From positions 6,812,729 through 6,876,728 of the forward strand of contig NZ_LZNS01000001.1 of assembly GCF_001984575.1 (NCBI RefSeq): DNA of 64,000 nt, in the 5' to 3' direction. The stretch comes from Streptomyces sp. MP131-18 (GTDB taxonomy: Bacteria > Actinomycetota > Actinomycetes > Streptomycetales > Streptomycetaceae). Positions 59,462-64,000 of the stretch are shown one piece after another. Both the position numbers and the translations under genes were made by a program. The notes below the pieces were generated by a model, which was given only the letters and a program-made list of their open reading frames with translations, had not been told where the DNA came from and made no database searches. How positions within the stretch are numbered: the stretch's first letter is position 1; the number at the start of each line of letters is the position of its first letter.

Positions 59462-60598
59462 ATGCAGACGATGAGCACTGGAAGAAATGCGGCCACGACC
59501 GTTCTGCTCCTGCTCCTGGCCCAGTTGGCGGCGGTCGCCTGGCCCGCGTACGCGTGCGGCTGCGGCGGCATGGTGACCGACCCGGAGACGCCGGTCACCG
59601 TCGAACAGGAGACGTCGGCGGTCAGCTGGGACGGCACGACGCAGCGGATCGTGATGAGTCTGACGGTGGGCGGCGAGGCGAGCGAGGCGGCGTGGATCAT
59701 GCCGGTGCCGAGCCGCGCCGAGGTCGAACTCGGCGACCGGGAACTGTTCGACGACCTGCGCGCCGCCATCCGGCCGGTGCGCGAGACCCGCCACTACTTC
59801 TGGCCGCGCGAGGGCGACTGGCCGCTCGGCTCGGACGAGATGTGGAACGGTGCCGGGGGCGGCGCGCCGCAGGACCGCGGCGCGGGCGTGGACGTCATCG
59901 GCCGCGACCGGCTCGGCCCGTTCGACGTCGCACGCCTGGCCGCCACCGACCCGGCGGCGCTGGACGCGTGGCTCGGTGAGAACGGCTTCGACCTGCCGGA
60001 CCGGCTCGCGGACGAACTGGCCCCGTACGTCGAGCAGCAGTGGGAGTACGTCGCCATCCGGCTGGCGCCCGAGGAGGCGGGCGGGGAGACGCCCGCCGTG
60101 CTCGGCGGCACCCTGGACCCCATCAGCCTCACGTTCGCCTCCGACGAACTCGTCTACCCGATGCGGCTCTCCCGCGCGGCGACGACGGAACAGTCCCTGC
60201 GGCTGTACGTCCTGGCCGAGGGCCGGATGGAGCCGGCGGACACCATCGGCGGCGAGGAGCCCGCCATCGCGTTCGCCGCGCCGCTGACCGTGGCCGAACA
60301 GCCGGCGGGCCCGCTGCGCGACCTCGCGGCGGGCCCGGCGTTCCTGACCGTGCTGGACCAGGAGTTCCCGCGGCCCGAGCTGATCGACGGCGACCACGTG
60401 CTGCGCCGCACGGCCGAGGACACCGAGTACCGGCCCGTGATCTACGAGGACCGGCTGCTCACCTGGGGCGGCGTCCCGGCGTGGATCGTGACCACGGGCG
60501 GCACGGCCCCGGCCGCCGTGCTCGCGTTCCTCCTCGTCCGACGGGCGCGCCGCCGCCGGGTGTACGCCCGCCCGTACGTCCCGCACCCCGGCGCCTGA
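59462..60598 (+). CDS. DUF2330 membrane-anchored protein
   Basis: A 378-aa protein: signal peptide (TTVLLLLLAQLAAVAWPAYA) followed by CGCGGMVTDPETPVTVEQETSAVSWDG, the DUF2330 start; a large outer domain with EAAWIMPVPSRAEVELGD; and a C-terminal transmembrane helix (TGGTAPAAVLAFLLV) with an Arg-rich cytoplasmic tail. Function unknown in all members. ATG 59462 or 59471 may be the start. It is divergent from the gvp operon. Confidence 0.85.
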   Translation: MQTMSTGRNAATTVLLLLLAQLAAVAWPAYACGCGGMVTDPETPVTVEQETSAVSWDGTTQRIVMSLTVGGEASEAAWIMPVPSRAEVELGDRELFDDLRAAIRPVRETRHYFWPREGDWPLGSDEMWNGAGGGAPQDRGAGVDVIGRDRLGPFDVARLAATDPAALDAWLGENGFDLPDRLADELAPYVEQQWEYVAIRLAPEEAGGETPAVLGGTLDPISLTFASDELVYPMRLSRAATTEQSLRLYVLAEGRMEPADTIGGEEPAIAFAAPLTVAEQPAGPLRDLAAGPAFLTVLDQEFPRPELIDGDHVLRRTAEDTEYRPVIYEDRLLTWGGVPAWIVTTGGTAPAAVLAFLLVRRARRRRVYARPYVPHPGA

Positions 60599-60702
60599 CG
60601 AGCGCGCGGGGGCAGTGCGCCGTCCGTTTCCCGCCAGCGCGGCCAGGTGCCGCTCGCCTTCACTGAGGGCGTTCGCACCACCGAGCAGGAGGAGAGACCG
60701 AC

Positions 60703-61452
60703 ATGACCGTGCAGAGCGGACTCGGCGGCAAGGCGGCGCTGGTCACCGGCGGCAGCCGAGGGATCGGCGCCGCCGTCGCCCTGCGGCTGGCGCGCGAGGG
60801 CGCCGACGTCGCCATCACCTACGTCAAGAACGAGGAGGCCGCCCACGAGGTGGTGGCGAAGATCGAGGCGGCCGGGGTCCGCGGTGTGGCGCTGCGCGCC
60901 GACGTCGCCGACGCGGCGGCCGTCACCGGCGCCGTCGAGCGGACCGCGGATGCGTTCGGGCGGCTCGACGTGCTGGTCAACAACGCGGGCCTCGGCGTGC
61001 TCGCCCCGGTCGGCGACCTGACGACGGCCGACCTGGACCGGGTGCTCGCGGTCAACGTGCGGGCCGTCTTCCTGGCCTCCCGGGCCGCGGCGGCGCGCCT
61101 GGCGCGCGGCGGCCGGATCGTGTCCGTCGGCAGCGCGCTGACCCGGTACGCGGGCGGCCCCGGCGGCACGCTGTACGGCATGAGCAAGGCCGCGCTGACC
61201 GGGCTGACCAAGGTGCTGGCGCGCGAGGTCGGCGACCGCGGCATCACGGTCAACGTCGTGAGCCCGGGGCCGGTCGACACCGACATGAACCCGGCGGACG
61301 GCCCGTTCGCCGAGCCGCAGCGGGCGGCGACCGCCCTCGGCAGGTTCGGCGGCGCCGAGGAGGTGGCGGCCATGGTCGCCTACCTGGCGAGCGACGAGGC
61401 GGCGTACGTGACGGGCGCCGAACTCGTCATCGACGGCGGCCACTCGGCCTGA
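60703..61452 (+). CDS. Short-chain dehydrogenase/reductase
   Basis: A 249-aa classical SDR: TGGSRGIG (15-22) for NAD(P), NNAG (93-96), Ser144, Tyr158 and Lys162 (YGMSK), and the C-terminal YVTGAELVIDGGHSA. Resembles 3-oxoacyl-ACP reductase or glucose dehydrogenase types. AGGAGGAGAG precedes the ATG. Substrate unknown; no pathway neighbours. Confidence 0.94.
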   Translation: MTVQSGLGGKAALVTGGSRGIGAAVALRLAREGADVAITYVKNEEAAHEVVAKIEAAGVRGVALRADVADAAAVTGAVERTADAFGRLDVLVNNAGLGVLAPVGDLTTADLDRVLAVNVRAVFLASRAAAARLARGGRIVSVGSALTRYAGGPGGTLYGMSKAALTGLTKVLAREVGDRGITVNVVSPGPVDTDMNPADGPFAEPQRAATALGRFGGAEEVAAMVAYLASDEAAYVTGAELVIDGGHSA

Positions 61453-61496
61453 CCCGGGCGGGCACCCGGCGGGCACCCGAGCGGGCGGAAATCCGC

Positions 61497-61525
61497 TTGC
61501 GGCGCGTACCCGCCGTTCGTACGGT
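61497..61525 (+). promoter_or_regulatory. Sigma-70-type promoter of the methyltransferase gene, leaderless
   Basis: TTGCGG (61497-61502), 17 nt, TACGGT (61520-61525); the ATG is 6 nt further, so transcription probably starts at the start codon. Confidence 0.6.
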
Positions 61526-61531
61526 CGCCCC

Positions 61532-62338
61532 ATGACCGAGGGCTGGCTGCGCCACAACCGCGAGAACTGGGACGACCGGGTGGGGGTGCACGCCGCGAGC
61601 GAGTTCTACGACCTGCCGGCCTTCCGGGCCGGCGAGGACCATCTGCGGCTGTTCGAGCCGGACGAGCTGGGCGAGGTGGCCGGGCGAAGCCTGCTGCACC
61701 TTCAGTGCCACATGGGCCAGGACACGCTCTCCTGGGCGCGCCGCGGGGCCCGCGTCACCGGCCTCGACTTCTCGGCCGAGGCGGTGCGCACCGCCTCGGC
61801 CCTGGCGGCCGACATCGGCCTCGCCGACCGCGCCAGGTTCGTCGTGGCCGACGTGTACGAGGCGGAGGCGGCGCTGGGCGGGGAGCGGTTCGACGTCGTC
61901 TACACCGGCCTCGGGGCTCTGGTGTGGCTGCCCGACCTGCCGCGCTGGGCCCGGGTCGTCGCCTCGCTCCTCGCCGAGGGCGGCGTGCTGTACCTGGTGG
62001 AGTTCCACCCGTTCACGGAGCTGCTCGGCGAGGACGGCAAGGCCGTCGAGCGGGACTACTTCGACCGGGCGGGCGAGACGTTCGACTTCGCGCACACCTA
62101 CACCGACGGTCCGCCGCTGTCGCGGACGGTGCAGGTGCAGTGGCACCACCCGCTCGGTGACATTGTGACCGCGCTGGCCGGGGCGGGCCTGCGGATCGAC
62201 TTCCTGCACGAGCACGACCACACGATGTGGCCGCGCTTCCCGGCCCTTCAGCGGGCAGGCGCCCGCGAGTACCGGTACCCGGCGGGCGAGCCGCGCGTTC
62301 CGCTGATGTTCTCGGTGCGCGCGACCCGCCCCGCCTGA
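61532..62338 (+). CDS. Class I SAM-dependent methyltransferase
   Basis: A 268-aa protein: LRHNRENWDDRVGVHAAS start, motif I LLHLQCHMGQDTLSWARRGARVTGLDFS, motif IV FDVVYTGLGALVWLPDLPRW. The NRxNWDDRxxxH start and the Cys-His in motif I mark a family of unknown substrate that is widespread in Streptomyces. Convergent with the BCCT gene, stops two bases apart, no terminator visible. Confidence 0.9.
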   Translation: MTEGWLRHNRENWDDRVGVHAASEFYDLPAFRAGEDHLRLFEPDELGEVAGRSLLHLQCHMGQDTLSWARRGARVTGLDFSAEAVRTASALAADIGLADRARFVVADVYEAEAALGGERFDVVYTGLGALVWLPDLPRWARVVASLLAEGGVLYLVEFHPFTELLGEDGKAVERDYFDRAGETFDFAHTYTDGPPLSRTVQVQWHHPLGDIVTALAGAGLRIDFLHEHDHTMWPRFPALQRAGAREYRYPAGEPRVPLMFSVRATRPA

Positions 62339-62339
62339 G

Positions 62340-64000
62340 CTACTTCCCGGCCGATTCGGGCGGCGAGCCCGGACTGACCTTTATGTCGACTCCGTCCTCG
62401 GTCCCGTTGGAGCCGGGGCCGATGCGCAGCTCGAAGTCGCCGTTGTACTGCTCGTGCCCGGCGATGACGGCCATCTCCACGGCCTCCTCGCCGCGCTCGC
62501 CGCGCAGGATGAGCGGGTCGCGGCGCAGGTCGCGCATCAGCGCGGCGCAGAGCCCGATCATCACCAGGGTGAACGGCACGGCGGCCAGGATCGTCAGGTT
62601 TTGCAGACCGTCGAGTGCCGTCGAGTCGCCCTCGTCCGAATCGCCGCTGATCAGCAGCATGATGGCGGCGACGGCACCGGTGAGCACGCCCCAGAAGATG
62701 ACGAGGACGCGGCTCGGCTCCAGGGCACCGCGCTGGGACAGCGTGCCCATGACGATGGACGCGGCGTCGGCGCCGGAGACGAAGAAGATACCGACGAGGA
62801 TCATCACCAGAATCGCGGTGATGCTCGCGATCGGGAACTCGCTGAGCGTCGTGAACAGCTGCGCCTCGGGCGTCGCCTCCGCGGAGATGTTCGCGCCGTT
62901 CTGCTCCTCCCGCATGCCGGCGCCGCCGAAGATGGCGAACCACACAAGGCTGACCGTGCTGGGCACGAGGATCACGCCGCCGACGAACTGCCGGATGGTC
63001 CTGCCCCGGCTGATGCGGGCGATGAACATGCCGACGAACGGCGTCCAGGAGATCCACCACGCCCAGTAGAAGACCGTCCAGCCGGACAGCCAGCCCGCGA
63101 TGCCCTCGCCGCCGCTCGCCTCGGTGCGCGCGGCCATGTCGGGCAGGTCGGACAGGAAGGTGCCGACCGAGGTCGGGACCAGGTCCAGGATCAGCACGGT
63201 GGGGCCGACGAGGAGCACGAACAGGGCGAGCAGCGCGGCCAGCACCATGTTGATGTTGGACAGCCACTGGATGCCCTTGGCGATGCCGGAGACGGCCGAC
63301 AGCACGAAGGCCATGGTCAGCGCGGCGATGATCATGACGAGCATCCCGTTGCCGACGTCGGACATCCAGTCCAGGTGCTCTATACCGCTGCCGATCTGGA
63401 GCGCGCCGAGTCCCAGGGACGCGGCGGAGCCGAAGAGGGTCGCGATGATCGCCAGGATGTCGATGGCGCGGCCGACGCCGCCGTTGGCGTGCCGCTCACC
63501 GATGAGCGGTGTGAACACCGCGCTGATCGTCTGCCTGCGCTTGCGCCGGAAGGTGCTGTAGGCGATGGCCATGCCCACCACCGCGTAGATCGCCCAGGGG
63601 TGCAGCGTCCAGTGGAAGAGGGAGGTGGCCATGGCCGTGGCCATGGAATCTCCCTCGTTCGCCGGGGAGGTCCCCGGCGGGGGGCTGACGAAGTGGGTCA
63701 GCGGCTCGTTCACGCCGAAGAACATCAGGCCGATGCCCATGCCGGCGCTGAACATCATGGCGATCCAGGAGACCGTCTTGAACTCCGGCTTCTCGCCCTC
63801 TTTGCCCAGCGTGATCCGGCCGTACCTGCTGACCGCGATCCACAGGGCGAAGACGACGAATCCGGAGGCGACGAGTACGAAGCCCCAGCCCGCGTGATGG
63901 ATGACGCTCTCCAGTATGTCGCCGGAGACGTCCGCGAGTGACTGCGACGACGCGGCACCCCAGACGACGAACGCCAGCGTCACCACTGCCGCGATCCCGA
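62340..64000 (-). CDS. BCCT-family transporter (glycine betaine/choline/carnitine), 5' end outside window
   Basis: At least 553 residues, twelve hydrophobic segments. The family core WTVFYWAWWISWTPFVGMFIARISRGRTIRQF carries the aromatic substrate box; SAGMGIGLMFFGVNEPLTHF is the glycine-rich TM3 helix, with GMGIGLM where some choline carriers have GMGIGI. The C-terminal cytoplasmic tail is long and acidic (SNGTEDGVDIKVSP). It takes up osmoprotectants using Na+ or H+. The frame is open at the right edge, so the N-terminus is missing. Confidence 0.95.
   Translation of the reverse strand, partial: GIAAVVTLAFVVWGAASSQSLADVSGDILESVIHHAGWGFVLVASGFVVFALWIAVSRYGRITLGKEGEKPEFKTVSWIAMMFSAGMGIGLMFFGVNEPLTHFVSPPPGTSPANEGDSMATAMATSLFHWTLHPWAIYAVVGMAIAYSTFRRKRRQTISAVFTPLIGERHANGGVGRAIDILAIIATLFGSAASLGLGALQIGSGIEHLDWMSDVGNGMLVMIIAALTMAFVLSAVSGIAKGIQWLSNINMVLAALLALFVLLVGPTVLILDLVPTSVGTFLSDLPDMAARTEASGGEGIAGWLSGWTVFYWAWWISWTPFVGMFIARISRGRTIRQFVGGVILVPSTVSLVWFAIFGGAGMREEQNGANISAEATPEAQLFTTLSEFPIASITAILVMILVGIFFVSGADAASIVMGTLSQRGALEPSRVLVIFWGVLTGAVAAIMLLISGDSDEGDSTALDGLQNLTILAAVPFTLVMIGLCAALMRDLRRDPLILRGERGEEAVEMAVIAGHEQYNGDFELRIGPGSNGTEDGVDIKVSPGSPPESAGK

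Overview
The window is high-GC actinobacterial DNA and looks like a Streptomyces or close-relative chromosome. The evidence is strong third-position GC, many GTG starts, 4-nt stop/start overlaps (ATGA, GTGA, TTGA), msiK-type sugar ABC systems without their own ATPase, an ECF41 sigma factor with a carboxymuconolactone decarboxylase partner, a gvpOAFGYZJLSK gas-vesicle cluster in the Streptomyces order, and a DmdR/IdeR iron box before desA-desB. Several genes appear leaderless, with a -10-like hexamer 6-8 nt before the start codon.

Layout, left half. 1-1781: end of an error-prone DNA polymerase (dnaE2) overlapping a catalytically degenerate Y-family (ImuB-like) protein. 2-3.9 kb: a small accessory patch with a vapBC toxin-antitoxin pair, a tRNA 3'-half remnant with its terminator, and three overlapping small genes. 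3.9-8.3 kb: SpoIIE-type phosphatase, a dead HAD fragment, a methyltransferase, an unknown protein and an APH-type kinase. 8.5-11.5 kb: iron-regulated desA-desB without desC/desD. 11.5-13.9 kb: LigB-type dioxygenase, DoxX and a divergent MarR, then a short GntR. 13.9-20.5 kb: GH13 alpha-glucosidase with LacI regulator, a secreted protein divergent from a membrane-anchored HTH protein, and a secreted GH43-ricin-lectin protein. 21-22 kb: a second APH-type kinase.

Middle. 22.5-33.6 kb is a divergent carbohydrate-uptake locus. The leftward operon has a solute-binding protein, two permeases, a D-2-hydroxyacid dehydrogenase and a DUF2264 protein. The rightward operon has two LplB/LplC-type permeases and a second binding protein. 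Between them lies a chimeric regulator (DeoR-type HTH fused to a LacI-type sensor). Both operon promoters carry CGATC-type direct repeats at an exact 10-bp period, so the regulator probably controls both. 33.9-36.2 kb: methyltransferase and ECF41 pair with recognisable ECF41-like promoters on both strands. 36.5-41 kb: small ORF, GntR/UTRA regulator with hmgA, an NsdA-like HTH-TPR protein and a MaoC protein. 41-44 kb: an imine-reductase-like enzyme fused in frame downstream of a TetR relic that has lost its DNA-binding domain, facing an aldo/keto reductase.

Right part. 44-47.5 kb: GNAT, AraC, VOC, two DUF202 membrane proteins and an NAD-dependent epimerase. 47.5-54.6 kb: a GntR/FCD-controlled operon of MFS transporter, DUF1445 protein, PxpA, PxpB, PxpC and an FAD dehydrogenase, which reads as import and catabolism of 5-oxoproline, D-glutamate or a related lactam. 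54.6-59.4 kb: the complete gvp cluster. 59.4-64 kb: DUF2330 membrane protein, SDR, methyltransferase and a BCCT transporter cut by the window end. No rRNA, intact tRNA, CRISPR array or insertion sequence was seen.
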